From Pythium myriotylum (lineage: Eukaryota; Oomycota; Peronosporomycetes; Pythiales; Pythiaceae), in the NCBI GenBank assembly GCA_023091665.1, contig JALJCQ010000014.1, forward strand, positions 868,001 through 932,000: a DNA stretch of 64,000 nucleotides, read 5' to 3'. How positions within the stretch are numbered: position 1 is the stretch's first letter; each line of letters begins with the position of its first letter. Positions 41,385-51,448 of the stretch are shown here, piece by piece. A program made the translations under genes and the position numbers. The notes beneath the pieces were generated by a model. That model was given only the letters and a program-made list of their open reading frames with translations. It did not search any database and was not told where the DNA came from.

Positions 41385-42445
41385 TTACTGTGAGTGAACC
41401 TCAGACAAATCGATTCTTGGCCCTGCTACTGCCACGCCGGCCTTATAGGCACGGCGGACCACCACAGCCAGCTCTCGCGCCGTGTACATCTTCGTGCACT
41501 CCTTGAAAATCACAATCCAACGCCAGTAGCCATCGTCTGCCATGGTGATTCCGTCAACGACACCAACTCGCATGACTATTCTCGGTGAGTGTCCATCCAC
41601 TGACACCACAAACTCCTCAAGGACCTTCCAGTGCATGGAATAACCACTCGATCGCACGAATCGTTCCTCAAGCTGCTTCAAACTGAAGAACTTGTTGTCT
41701 TTACGAGAGCAGGACGCCGCGAGCGAGGTCGTCCGGGGGGGAGTCTTGTTGGAACCCGGCACAGCGCAGCTCGCAGGTCTACCAAATGCAGAAGCGACAA
41801 CGTGGCGAGAACATGAGCGCACACCCATCCTGAGCGAACGTGCGAGGCGCAAGTACACTGGAGCAAAGCTCTAATCGTAGCGATATCATGAGCTGGCCAG
41901 ATTGGCTTCAACTGGAATGGTGCTGCTGGAATTCTTCTACGCAGACTGACGCGATGAAGCGAGAGAACTTCGTACTTGAGCTCGACAGCTGTGATGCCAT
42001 CAGGAATGTGCCCGAGGAGGGACTCGTTAAAGCGCTTAGCGTGATGCTCGTCGACCTTACAAGCAAGAAGGTCTATTCCCTGGCCATCACAGATGTAGTC
42101 GCTGGTATTGAATACCACAGCGATTAAGCGACGCGAGCGCCCTCGTCCTTTGTTTATACGCCGGTGGTTTTCAGACTTGACCAGACGACTAGCCTTGGTG
42201 ATCATCTCGGGAGGTACCGGTCCTTCGCAAAACTGCGTAACCCTCTCTGGACACAGATTGTCACCACTGTACGTGATGATACGGGGCAGGATAGTGTCGA
42301 GCACACCTGCTGTGGAGGCTCGGCTACTCGGTACGCACACTTTTTTAATAGCAGTGCGGTGCGCTTCAATGCCTTGTTGACTTGGGATAATGCCAGGGAC
42401 CCCAGCGCCGTTTATATGCCATCGCTTCCACCTCTGCGACAAGTA
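41385..42445 (-). pseudogene. MULE transposase, C-terminal part (split by Helitron)
   Basis: From 42445 to 41678 the minus strand encodes YLSQRWKRWHING ... and the SWIM zinc-binding motif CTCASHVRSGWVCAHVLATL, then HLVDLRAALCRVPTR. This joins in frame with the N-terminal part that ends at 51449 once the Helitron is removed. A second frame (41858-41385) continues with plausible protein (EEFVVSVDGHSPRIVMRVGV, then WRWIVIFKECTKMYTARELA), so the original C-terminus may be longer, with a frame break near a C7 run at about 41738. The SWIM motif typically binds DNA or partners in Mutator transposases. Confidence 0.75.
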
Positions 42446-42503
42446 TCTATATACTAAAAGTGGAACGGTCGTGCGTCGCCCCGCGAGGCCGGAGGCCGAG
42501 CCC

Positions 42504-42522
42504 CCGCCCGCGCAGCGGGCGG
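42504..42522. repeat. GC hairpin near Helitron 5' end
   Basis: CCGCCCGC GCA GCGGGCGG, 58 bp inside the 5' terminus. Similar in composition to the 3' terminal stem. Confidence 0.75.
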
Positions 42523-42599
42523 ACCTGAGTACATTTCCCCGTCGTCGGGTGTGTGGAGCCCCCGCATTCACTGACGTAGGACAGGCCTGAGGTGGGACA

Positions 42600-44065
42600 T
42601 TTTTAATGTCACGCGATTCAGACCTTTTCGTTGGACAAAAAGATTCCTATTCACTCTCTGCATTGAATTTCTCCTAAAACCTCCTAAACCTACCCCTCGG
42701 GCCGGAATCTGTCAGTCGCCAGACGGTGACCAGAAATAACCACGGTCAGTGGGTTTCCTCGGGCTCGCGCATGGAGATGCGGGCGCTGGAGAGATCCGGG
42801 ACTGGCTCCGCGAGGAGCCCGCCGATCGCCGCCAAATTTTGGTGCCACAAATGACAGGGTAGGACACGTCTAATTCCAAATTTTCACGTTCATTGGGTTT
42901 ATATTTAAAGAATTGGTATGTGCTCCCCCTCCACTCCCGGTACAACTGCTGTTGTATCCAAAATGCAAAAATGGGCATCAGCACCATCAGTTTCTACGAC
43001 GAGTTAGGCCGTAAGAATTGGCACAGAGCATATTCGAGTCTACTAAGACAGGTTTCCATGGTCGCCAGCGCCGTGCTGGTTATTTTCGCGGCGCGGCCTC
43101 GCTGCCGGTGTTGCTACCTGGACACCGTCTGAAGGGCCATTTTTCAACTGATTTAAGATATAACACAGGACTACCTCTCTTTATTATTTTTACACGTCTT
43201 AAAGGACTATCTGAAAAAACCTGTAATCCACTATAGCCTACCACTCACGTGGGTGACTGAGAGTGACTGACACCAAGGTCAGTCACCCACGGCGGGGCTC
43301 CGAGCGGTGGGAGGCCATTTCTCATTCTGCCTCGCCTCGCCGCCCGCCGCCGCCCGCGCTCCTCAGCCACCAGCGCTCCTCCTCCGCGCTGCGCCGCCCG
43401 CCGCCGCGCCACGTTCCTCCTCCGCGCCGCGTCCGCCGCGCCCACCGCGCTACGCTCCTCTTCCGCGCGCCTCCACCGCGCTGCTGCGCCACGCTGCCCC
43501 TGTGGTTGGCGCCGCTGGTGTTCGCGCTGATGCGCCGGTCGCAGCGCCTCGCGTCGGCAGCGACGCCAACCTCCGGGGCGGCAGCGAAAGCCGCGGCGAG
43601 CGATGTGTCACGGTCAGCCGCGCCACGTCGCTCGCCGCGGTTGGCCCGGGCACACGTCGCTGCGGAGGCCTCTCCACCACGCTCTGGCGACGTGGTGCAG
43701 AGGCCCCCGGCGGCCTGCCCAGCGCAGCAACATGTTGAGGCCGCGCGGTGCGCCGCGCATAGCGATGACCTCGCAGCGCACCGCGCAGCGCCGCCTCAAC
43801 ATATTGCTGCGCCGGGGAACGTGCATCCGCTGCACGACCCGTGCGCGCTGAGGCCGTCTCGGGCGCCTGCCCGCTTCTACGTCCTCGCTCGGTCTGTTCA
43901 CGCGAGGACGTAGAAGCGGACAGTGACAGTTTGGAGCCCGGGGAGCTCCCGCAAGCGGTGCCTCTGCCCCCGCTTCGGGAGCCCCGCGTCTCCTCCGTTG
44001 GCCTTCCTCTCTGCCGGTGCCGCGCCATGCTTGGCGAGCGATAGTGGCTCGGCGACCCTGCGCAG
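42600..44065. other. Helitron left subterminal region, GC-rich with inverted repeats
   Basis: No confidently supported gene. Bases 43263-43913 are open on the plus strand, and a partial frame MRRSQRLASAATPTSGAAAK with APRRSPRLARAH might be a degenerate N-terminal exon of the small gene at 44066, but composition alone could leave this frame open. Long inverted matches occur at about 43726-43813 (GCAGCAACATGTTGAGG against CCTCAACATATTGCTGC) and a perfect one at 43871-43919. Confidence 0.45.
43871..43919. repeat. Perfect 18-bp inverted repeat with 13-nt loop
   Basis: Left arm 43871-43888 (CCGCTTCTACGTCCTCGC), right arm 43902-43919, all 18 pairs complementary. Lies inside the Helitron. Confidence 0.9.
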
Positions 44066-44467
44066 ATGAGGAAGCGCCAACGGCAGTGCAAGTGCTGCCT
44101 CTGGGTCATGCCGCCTTGCCGGTTCAGCGAGGCCCAGAGGCAGCACAAGGAGCCCATCTGTAAGGGCTGCATGGCTATGCCAAGCAACACTTGGCATAAC
44201 CAGCGCAGCCCTCTTACATGGGAGTACAACGACTTCCAAGAATCCATCAGTAAGTACGCATATATTAACTTTAGTGATGTTATCTCTTCTAACTGCATGT
44301 GATGTTCAGGTGGCCTTAAAAACGTCCGGCGGGCGATTGCGGCTTCGCTCCCGCTCGACCAACAGGTCGCGCAAGCGAAGTCGCCCGCCAAGAAGCGTCT
44401 GCTCGAGCAGCGGGAGCAGTCGCTCGGAATTGTAGCCAAAACAATGAAGTACGGTAAGACTTTTTAA
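44066..44467 (+). CDS. Small two-exon Cys-rich gene carried by the Helitron
   Basis: Exon 1 44066-44249, intron 44250-44309 (GTAAGT...TTCAG, 60 bp), exon 2 44310-44467; 113 aa. The N-terminal half has CKCCLWVMPPCRFSEAQRQH then EPICKGCM: paired CxxC clusters about 22 residues apart, consistent with a small zinc-binding fold. The second half is helical and basic (GLKNVRRAIAASLPLDQQVA, then AKKRLLEQREQSLGIVAK). The canonical splice sites and clean frame suggest a functional transcript. I do not recognise the family. It could be a captured host exon set or a Helitron-encoded accessory or regulatory factor. Confidence 0.55.
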
Positions 44468-45069
44468 GTTTGAAAAGCAGTTTTTAGTGTCGAATCGAAT
44501 ATCGCAGGTGAAGGGTGATTGAATAATAGTCGGAGAATATTATCCAATCGCGTCATATTTTAGATAATACGAACGGTCTGTTTACGCCATCTGGCTGTGT
44601 GGCTGTCGTGCGCCACCAAACATTGGGCTCACAACAGAATTTGCAGTCTCCTTGCGCGGTGTTGCGGAGGACAGGCCAGGGGGGAATTTGGTTCCTTCAG
44701 TGAGAAGAGGTTGTGTAGTGTGGCTGTATCGCCGTGGCTGGCCACACAACGCACGTTCCGAACGCACTGCCCCCCGCGCTTTGTGCAGCCTGTAACGGAC
44801 TGGGGTATAGGAAGTCAGTAGAGTCTCCTTCATCTCCGAGGGTGCGCATTTTGACGCGAGAATTCCCCTTCGCTGTCACCTTTCGGCGGGAAAACTCAGG
44901 CTGAGCCCGGGGGCCAGATTGATCAATTTATTGCGCACCCTATATACGCGTCCCTGGTAGCGCGGGGCCGCGTTGAGAGAAAAGGACTCAGGCTCTCTGA
45001 CGTCCCGTACCTTTCAACTCTCCTCTTTGTGATCCAAGATCGGTGCTGTGATTGTGATTGAAGGCCAAG
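44468..45069. other. Helitron internal non-coding region upstream of OTU-Rep gene
   Basis: 602 bp. Presumed promoter of the OTU/Helitron gene; a CTATATA box-like stretch lies near 44940. No other gene recognised. Confidence 0.4.
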
Positions 45070-47178
45070 ATGCGTTCCAAGAGAGCTTTTGGGAGCGTGG
45101 AAGAGATTGAGGCAGCGTACGGGCCTCCTGTAGGGTTCGAGAGCCGTGAAGACCAAAAGAAGCGCGAGAATGCCAAACGACAGGCACTCAGGCGCTGGAA
45201 AGCACAGCATCCTGATCCCTCGGATGCTGAGAGAGATCGGAAACGAAGTTTGATGCCTTCCTCGGAACCTGAAGGAGATCGCAAGAAGCAAAAAGCCGAA
45301 GACACACCCATTGTTGACGAAGTACACGAAGACGAGCCCGAACACGTACGGGAAGTCGAAAGCGAGATGATTCCTGCCATGGGAGACTTTCTAGCTATGC
45401 TAGGACTCCGTTTGATCAGTGTGCCGGGCAACGGTGCCTGCTTCTACTTCGCTATCTATTGCACGCGGGCGACGTTGCTTGAGAGTGACAGCATCACGAT
45501 TAGGGATCTTGATCATGTTCAACGCGCCACTGCACTCAAGCAAGGGATTCTCGGCACTCTCCTAAGCAACCTGGACCGAATGGTTGCAAGCGGCGACGTA
45601 CACGTGAGCATTCTCTTCCAGCGATACCTCGGCAGACCTCTGCAAGAGTCTACTGACTACGGCCTGGAGAAGATCAAGGCTTTCATCCGGCGACATCAAA
45701 TGTCTTCTGTTCGGCAAGGACTTCCGCATGCTGCATGGGCGGGCGAACAGGAGATCATGGCAGCAGTGCTCTACTTCAGAGAGCCTGTGTTTGTCTTCGA
45801 CGTCGGTACGCATAATTTTCCAGGTGGCAGAACGCGAGACGCGGTGTTTGTGAGCATGGTGCGCCTTGAGCTACGATCAGCTGATGATCCAGCGTCCGAG
45901 TGTGTGAAAGCGCGAGTTCTCGATCCCAGTGAGGCTGTTCTCATCCTTAGCACGATGATCAGTCACCGCGTTGCACCATTGATGATAACGCTGAACCACA
46001 GTCAAGCTCACTATGAATGCCTGCGTTTGGACCAGCAATTATATTTGGAGTGGAGTCAACGCGATGAAAACGGCCACGACATGAGAGACCGTCTAGATCT
46101 GGCGCTCTGTGATTTATCACTGTATGTCGCCCCACGTGAAAGTCCAGCAAGTCTACAAGAGCAAGACAACCAAAATCAAATCGACTCGGCCAACGTGCGA
46201 TATCAAACCAACTCAGAAGAGCTACGACGTGGACGGTACGTGCCGAACTTCTTAAAGCCAGATTGTGGTAGATTTTGATGCATCTGTCGTTGTAGGGGCG
46301 TGCCATCGTCAACTCAAGAAGTGCAAGACAGATATCCAGCGCAAGAAAATGAAGATGCTGAAGCAAAGACAAGGAGAAAGCGCAACATGAGTGCTGCCAT
46401 GAGACGGATGCGAGATAGACGGCAAAGGGCAGAACAAGCTCCGAAAACAACAATTTCCACCGACAATGTGGATGACGAAGAACGCCATACAGTTGACGAG
46501 CCTCCCCATGCCTCAATCGAGGTTAAATGGGAAAAACATCGTCAACGAGAGGCACAGCGTCGATCAAACATGTCCGAAGAACAGAAGGAGAAGTCGAGGC
46601 ATACCCGCAAAGCGAATAAGGAGAAGAAGAAACAGGCAAATCCAGTCGGCTTATGTATTGCTCTTGCATCGATAGACGAGTTCGAAGAGAGTGCGAGGGT
46701 TATTGGCGCGGATATCGGCCCAAGTGGTCGACATCTTCTCATTGAGAAGACATTCGAGTGCCCGTACTGCGGTGCTCTCGACTGGAAGCAGCCCAAGAAC
46801 CAAGTTAACACGCGGTGCTGTCTCAACGGTGCAATTGAAGGACCAAGTTTCGACTATGTCCCAGAAATACTGAGAGAAATGTTTCGGCATCCGCTCTTTC
46901 GGGTTAACGCACGGAAGTACAACCTTATCTTTCAGTTCACATCGACAGGAGCGGTTGTGAACCAGCAATTGGCAAGCCGAGAAGGTGGCGTTAAAACCTA
47001 CAATGTTCAGGGACGAATTGTTCACCGAATAGGAACATTGCTTCCTTTGGATGAGGCGTATCCACGCATGTTCGAGAGATTCCAGATAGAGAGAAGAACC
47101 CGAGACTGTACCAGACCGTTCGACGGTGCATGCTGCATGGACCGTGCGGCGAAGGCTACGAAGATGCACCGTGCATGA
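45070..47178 (+). CDS. Helitron protein: OTU protease-like domain plus Helitron N-terminal domain (spliced)
   Basis: Exon 1 45070-46235, intron 46236-46295 (GTACGT...TTGTAG), exon 2 from 46296. The spliced frame runs RRGR|GVPSSTQE without a break. Residues 1-100 are basic. The OTU fold follows: SVPGNGACFYFAIYCTRATL with C124 as likely nucleophile, AAWAGEQEIMAAVLYFREPV and FVFDVG, then LNHSQAHYECL with the His. The usual Asp before GxC is Asn, so activity is uncertain. Exon 2 encodes a coiled/basic linker and the Helitron N-terminal domain: CPYCGALDWKQPKNQ, CCLNGAIEGPSF, FRVNARKYNLIFQFTSTGA, YNVQGRIVHRIGTLLP. OTU domains in Helitrons are known in other eukaryotes. Reading fails near 47105, where the Rep nuclease core should begin. 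Confidence 0.8.
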
Positions 47179-47600
47179 AGGATGGGAAGTGCTCTAAGAA
47201 GTATCCGCGACCATTTCGAGAGACAACCACAATAGATCGCAATGGCGTGGTGTTCAAGCGACCCAACAACCAGCGGACAATTCTGAACAAGAACCGTGGT
47301 ACAGACGAAGAAGAAGAAGTTGTCAACGAGAAGAAAGACAAGAAAGGCAAGAAAGGCAAGTCGAAGTTTGCCTTTGACAATCGACACGTTGTTCCATACA
47401 ACCCTTACCTCTCCTCGAAGTACGACTGCCACATCAACATTGATTTGGTGATTGGAGATAATCGGTCAAGTATCTCCACAAGTATCTTTACAAGGGAAGC
47501 GACCGTGTTACGTTGTCTGTTGACGAGAAGTACGACGAGATCTCTCGGTATGCAAACAGCATGTACGTGTGCGCGATTGAGGCAGCGTGGAGAATCTTGA
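47106..47600 (+). pseudogene. Helitron post-Rep segment, frameshifted
   Basis: In a different frame from the preceding exon: RCMLHGPCGEGYEDAPCMKD, then GKCSKKYPRPF, then VVPYNPYLSSKYDCHIN. This is the conserved stretch that follows the Rep domain in Helitron proteins. A Lys-rich insert (KKDKKGKKGKSK) is unusual. A one-base shift near 47468 moves the reading to the helicase frame (KYLHKYLYKGSDRVTLSV). HUH and catalytic Tyr motifs normally lying before this segment are absent. Confidence 0.7.
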
Positions 47601-49478
47601 GCTTCCCAATGAATGGAAGATCCCACTCCGTGCAGATGCTTGCGGTCCATCTACAAGACAATCAGCAGGTGCAGTATTGTCAAGGCGATAAGCTGGAGAC
47701 AATTGAAGCGCGCGGCGAAACGACTCTAACACAATACTTCCAGACAAACGCAAGCGATCCAGCCGCAAGAGAGCTACTCTACGCCGACTTCCCAAAGCAT
47801 TACGTTTGGACTACAGAGAACAAGCGGAAGATCTGGAAACCACGAAAGCGAGGTGGTGATTCCAAAATTGGTAGAATGGTGAGCTGTTCGCCAAGAGATC
47901 GAGAAAGATACTTCATGCGCCTCATTCTCTGCTATCGAAAGGGTGCAACGTCTTTTGAGGATCTTCGCACCGTGGATGGAAAGGTCTACAACACATACGC
48001 TGACGCTGCAGTGGCTGCTGGCTATGCTGAGGACGACAATCACTGTCACAACTGCATGAAAGAAGCCGCAACGTTCAAGATGCCACGCCAATTGCGTCAA
48101 CTGTTTGCAATGCTGTTGGCTCATTCGTCCCCACTGGATCCAGCGAAGCTCTGGGGAGATTTCCTCGAAGACATGTCTGAAGACTTCGGAGACTCCGAAC
48201 TGGCGTCCGTTAGACTCAAGGTACTTCACGACATCGAAGACAGTTTAGTGAGTGCAGGGATGTCTCTCACAGGCTTTCCTATGCTCCCGCAAATTGCCGA
48301 GACGCATGATGCAGCTATGGAAGAGGCGCCAACGACAGACAGCAGCATCCGCAACGATGCCGACGACTGGATGATTGAAAACGAACTGTCGTACGATCCG
48401 GATACACTGTCTCGAACTGTTGCTCAAGTCACGAACTTTAATGAAGACCAACAAGCTGTGTACTCAAGTGTTGTTGATGCTGTCGAAGGCCGAGGATCCA
48501 ACCGACTGTTTTTCTTGGACGGACCTGGAGGGACAGGTAAATCGTATGTCCTCGAGACAATCCTGGCAACTGTACGACAGAAGAAGAAGATTGCATTGGC
48601 AGTTGCTACAAGTGGCATTGCAGCATTGTTACTGACCGGAGGAAGAACAGCGCATTCGAGATTCCATCTTTCCCTCAAGCTACATAGTCGTAGCACATGC
48701 TTCATGTCAGCGGACTCGCCATCAGGAAGGTTGATGAAAGAAACGGCGTTGATAGTGTGGGACGAAGCTCCAATGCAGCATCGCCACGCATTCGAAGCTG
48801 TTGACCGCACACTTATATCGCTAATGGACACTCCTCTCACTCCATTCGGCGGAAAAGGCGTAGTTCTTGACGGTGACTTCCGACAGATCCTTCCTGTTGT
48901 CCATGGAGGAGATGCAGGACAGATCATTGATGCATGCATCCAGAAATCGCGACTGTGGTCATTCTTTAGAACGGTGCGCTTACGAGAGAACATGCGCGTG
49001 AAAACGGCGATGGATCCGCATGCGGGAGCAGAGATGACAGCTTTCACGGAACTTTTGCTCGAGATCGGTGAAGGTAGACATTACAAAGACAAGTCTGTCG
49101 GCAATGACTACTGCCGGCTGCCCAAAGACATGTTCCTTGGCGAACCACCAGTCGGCAGGGGCATATCCTCCCAATTGATATGTCATGTCTATGGTGACAT
49201 CGCGGATCGATACGAAGAACCGTCATACTTTGCAGAGCGTGCCATCCTCGCCCCGTGGAACGCGGATGTGGATGATATGAACAACAAGGTTCTTGAAATG
49301 CTCCCAGTAAAGACAGCTGAGGACGAATACGTGTACCTTTCACAGGATTCAGTTGCAGAGAGCGAAGACAGTGACGTAGGAACGTCGTATCCTACAGAGT
49401 TTCTCAATACGCTTTCGTTTGGAGGGCTCCCACCTCACAAGCTGCATCTCAAAGTGGGTGCAATTGTAATGCTCTTAC
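47469..49478 (+). pseudogene. Helitron PIF1-type helicase, N-terminal part, interrupted by insertion
   Basis: 5'-3' DNA helicase of the Helitron. Blocks in order: ISRYANSMYVCAIEAAWRIL, a C..C-type linker, LTQYFQTN...YADFPKHYVW, DDWMIENELS, FNEDQQAVYSSVVDAVEG, Walker A GPGGTGKS (48521-48544), IALAVATSGIAALLLTGG, Walker B region IVWDEAPMQHRHAFEAVD, then VLDGDFRQILPVV, RLRENMRV, and LHLKVGAIVMLL. At 49478 the frame enters an inserted element and stops at once. The C-terminal motifs resume at 50649, so a single transcript cannot encode the full helicase without removal of the insert. Confidence 0.85.
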
Positions 49479-50644
49479 TGTGGTAACGCGGTCGGCTAAA
49501 ACTGGGGGACAGCGAACCCCTCAGCAGCCGAGCCGTGCACACAACAGACCTTGATCCTTGATTCGAGGGGCAGCAACTTACCACTGACGTCGACAGACCT
49601 TGAAAATCGCTGTGGCCTGGACCGTGGGCGCTCTGGACTCCGAAGTCGGGGGGAGAGAGAGACCAAGGGGTCGTGAATCCCTTGGTTTTCCGGCTCTGGT
49701 GGCTGCGTGTAGATCGAGGACACGCGGCCGGCCGGTCAAACGCAGAGCCGATCGGATCAACCTCAACACGGTTGTGCCGGATGCGTGGGGTGAAGCGCGG
49801 GCGCTTCGGGCTTGGTGGCGCGCTCGTGCGACTAAGTCAAGCACTCACAACGCCGGGGATCGTCTCGCGATCGCCCTGGGTCTTCCTTGCCTTTCCTTTC
49901 CTTGTGGCGGCGGTACGCGGTCGTCTGACGCGCGCGCCGGTCGCCTGCCTTGAGCCGAGCTGCTTGACGCGGCTCGGGGGTTTAACGTCATCTCCCTGTC
50001 GGTGACGGGACTTGTGTGAGCCCTGCGCTCCCTCGTACGTCTTGGGGACTTGTGTACTTGGTCGCGAAATGCAGAGTCTATTCCTTTGGAGTTTTCCTGC
50101 CTTCCTAGAGTCCTACGCTATCTGATTCGCACACTGGGTACACGCCCCTAACCCTACAACCCTACAACTGTATGCGCAACCACCCTGGTGCCGTCTAATC
50201 ATCAGGCGATCCGTAGATGTCTCAGCCGATCCGTCGATATGTTAGGCGATCCGTACTTCCACCAGGCGGTCGGGGAATCGCTTGGCCGATCGGGTGGGCA
50301 TCTCGATGATCGTCTCACAGTAGTTCGAACCGGTCGATCGCCTAGGCGCTTCGGGGTTCCTTTGACACTCGGCGGCCGTGCGTCTGGTTGAAGGCGTCTG
50401 CCGGATCACCTGGCCGTTGGGTTAGTTCAACACACTTCCCGCTGATCGCCTGCCCTCCCTTGGGCGGGCGGTCGGTTCACCGCTTCGGACGACACTCATG
50501 CCGACTCCTTGATGTTGTCCGTTGTTACCCGAAGTCCTGATCACCTTGCATCAAATGCCTTGGGTGCCACCCATTGATCTGGGTCGGCCCATCCTCCGCA
50601 GCTGCTTGTGCCACGTCCCGTCTGGATCGGGCCGCTCCACCACA
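49479..50644. mobile_element. 1166-bp TG...CA insertion (solo-LTR-like) in the Helitron helicase
   Basis: Begins TGTGGTAACGCGG and ends CCGCTCCACCACA, flanked by TTAC on both sides (49475-49478 and 50645-50648). Removing one copy of TTAC with the insert restores the helicase frame (…IVMLL | RNLQGDRGLCNGTRL). No coding domain inside, so a solo LTR is the simplest explanation; a non-autonomous element with short TGTGG/CCACA ends is the alternative. A stretch near 49980-50008 resembles 36780-36815. Confidence 0.75.
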
Positions 50645-50648
50645 TTAC

Positions 50649-51085
50649 GCAACCTTCAAGGCGATCGCGGACTATGCAACGGGACAAGACTTCAGATCTG
50701 CCGATTGAAGCCGACTCTAATTGATGCGATGATCCTCAACGGTAGAGGAACTGGGAACAGAGTGATCATTCCTCGCCTCGAATTGACTTCAAGTGATTCA
50801 AAGCTCCCATTCCAACTCACAAGACGTCAGTTGCCAGTCAAGCTTGCTTTTGCGATGACGATCCACAAGGCGCAAGGCCAAACAATTCCGTACCTGGGTC
50901 TCTTTCTACCGAGACCTATCTTCGCTCACGGCCAACTGTATGTCGCCCTCTCCAGGGTTTCCTCTCAGGCAAGGATCAAAATTGCAATCCAAGATCCAGT
51001 CAAAGAAGACGAAGACGGAACGTTTGTCAAGAACATCGTGTACGGAGAGGTAATTCAAGGCCATCTTGGTCCAAGTGAACCATAA
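50649..51085 (+). pseudogene. Helitron helicase C-terminal part
   Basis: RNLQGDRGLCNGTRLQICRL, then FPFQLTRRQLPVKLAF-type and AMTIHKAQGQTIPYLGLFLP, then GQLYVALSRVSSQARIKIAI: the final conserved motifs of PIF1/Helitron helicases. Ends GHLGPSEP, stop near 51083-51085. Cut from its N-terminal part by the 1166 bp insertion. Confidence 0.85.
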
Positions 51086-51418
51086 ACAAATACGTAGGAG
51101 TAGGTCCAGCAGCACTTGGCTAGACGTAGGATCCTTATACGGGCGCCGAACTAGAACCAACTGTGTATTGATGTATATTGTGCTGCAATAAACGAATTGA
51201 TGAATCCACCGATGCTTTTGTCACTTCAACACAAACACTTCAACGTCAATACTGTTGTGGGTTCAACAATACAAATTACAAAAGTGGGTGTACTTTTACA
51301 GTCACCAACAGGGGTTGCCGAAGGTAACCCGAAAAAAGCCGCAGCGCTTGCGCTGCGCCACCTTTTCCCCATAGCAAAACATGTTATATCCCCACCAACC
51401 CAGCATGCGCAAACTGAA

Positions 51419-51448
51419 GTGCCCGCGGAGCGGGCACCCCCCACCTAG
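51419..51448 (+). repeat. Helitron 3' terminus: hairpin and CTAG
   Basis: Stem GTGCCCGC/GCGGGCAC with GGA loop, 11 nt, ending CTAG, then host T. A second stem GCAGCGC TT GCGCTGC lies at 51341-51356. The terminal stem serves as the stop signal for rolling-circle transfer in the Helitron model. Confidence 0.88.

Larger units (their letters stand above)
42446..51448 (+). mobile_element. Helitron, ~9.0 kb, inserted in a MULE transposase gene
   Basis: The 5' terminus TCTATATACTAAAAG (42446) and 3' terminus ...CACCTAG (51448) match Helitron ends (TC ... CTRR). The flanks are A (42445) and T (51449), the AT target with no duplication. A GC stem (51419-51426/51430-51437) lies 11 nt from the 3' end. 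It encodes an OTU-like domain, a Helitron N-terminal domain and PIF1-type helicase, plus a small spliced gene. The native length without the nested 1166 bp insertion is about 7.8 kb. Rolling-circle transposition would need a Rep HUH nuclease, which is not visible here. Confidence 0.88.

Noticed and set aside
43263..43913. 217-codon plus-strand frame in the Helitron left region as a real gene
   Set aside because: Composition is dominated by Arg, Ala and Pro; it spans inverted repeats; no domain or splice context is clear. Kept only as a possible degenerate exon.
51302..51448. Last ~49 codons of the MULE N-terminal frame as real protein
   Set aside because: They are read from the Helitron 3' end; the true continuation is at 42445.
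42446..51448. The Helitron region as a DNA virus or Maverick
   Set aside because: No DNA polymerase B, capsid or retroviral-type integrase; termini and helicase are Helitron-type.
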